The notes beneath the pieces were generated by a model. The model was not told where the DNA came from, did no database searches, and saw only the letters and a list, made by a program, of their open reading frames with translations. A stretch of 64,000 bases of DNA from Streptomyces sp. P9-A4 (lineage in GTDB: Bacteria > Actinomycetota > Actinomycetes > Streptomycetales > Streptomycetaceae): contig NZ_JAZIFY010000001.1 of the NCBI RefSeq assembly GCF_036634195.1, positions 5,714,501-5,778,500 on the forward strand, read 5' to 3'. The translations under genes and the position numbers were made by a program. Below are positions 63,933 through 64,000 of the stretch, piece by piece. Each line of letters starts with the position of its first letter. Position 1 is the stretch's first letter.

Positions 63933-64000
63933 AAGACCGCCTGGTGATCGGTTGCGGGTCGCCCGACTCGGCGGTAATGGCGGTCGGCCCGTGTCGGTTC

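Overview
This window is about 71% GC by eye, with codon third positions strongly biased to G/C. It reads as a stretch of Streptomyces core chromosome. The strongest markers are hrdB (principal sigma factor) directly downstream of a WhiH-like sporulation regulator, class II nrdR-nrdJ beside lexA, a parE/parC topoisomerase IV pair split by regulatory genes, a DasR-type operator at ptsH, and a c-di-AMP (ydaO-type) riboswitch in front of a secreted M23 endopeptidase. No phage, insertion sequence, tRNA, rRNA or CRISPR array was seen.

Layout. 1-4213: the end of a GNAT acyltransferase and an IucA/IucC (NIS) siderophore synthetase, then a DinG-type helicase. 4367-9170: lexA diverges from nrdR-nrdJ, with a LexA box and two NrdR boxes between them. 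9317-17858: accessory genes, namely a TerD-like protein, an arylamine N-acetyltransferase, a YdbC-like protein, a TetR/ABC-F pair, a histidine phosphatase with an ADP-ribosylglycohydrolase, and an MFS pump with a divergent TetR that has two near-identical operators. 17986-29191: rnhB, two unrecognised proteins, a RecQ helicase carrying a C-terminal phosphoribosyltransferase-like domain, DUF4192, a glycogen-debranching-like protein, a Nudix/winged-helix protein and a fused ABC protein. 29352-36045: whiH, hrdB, a secreted trypsin-like protease, DUF7455 and parE. 36143-44340: a NarL-type two-component pair, DUF485 with an acetate-type symporter, a CitA/CitB-type two-component pair, and a COG0523 GTPase; the last two are separated by 15 perfect copies of a 7-bp repeat. 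44372-52273: parC, a two-subunit M16 peptidase, riboswitch plus M23 peptidase, a GntR regulator and HPr. 52540-58340: a GNAT/acyl-CoA-ligase fusion (Pat-like), DUF5998, a phosphodiesterase and thymidine kinase. 58554-63882: LysR with a divergent MFS pump, a Tat-exported unknown protein, and TetR with a divergent isochorismatase.

How the genes work together. DNA metabolism is over-represented (DinG, LexA, NrdR/NrdJ, RNase HII, RecQ, ParE/ParC, thymidine kinase), combined with growth control (HrdB, WhiH, HPr/DasR, c-di-AMP). Three efflux or resistance modules each sit beside a divergent regulator with a readable operator. Several genes have a TAnnnT -10 element exactly 6-7 nt before the start codon, which predicts leaderless mRNAs.

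Limits. No alignments or folding programs were run. Family names come from motif recognition, and regulatory sites come from reading by eye. No wholly new multi-gene system was demonstrated. The best candidates for something undescribed are the heptamer array at 43070-43174, the RecQ-PRTase fusion with inverted DnaA boxes at its promoter, and the phosphatase/ADP-ribosylglycohydrolase pair.
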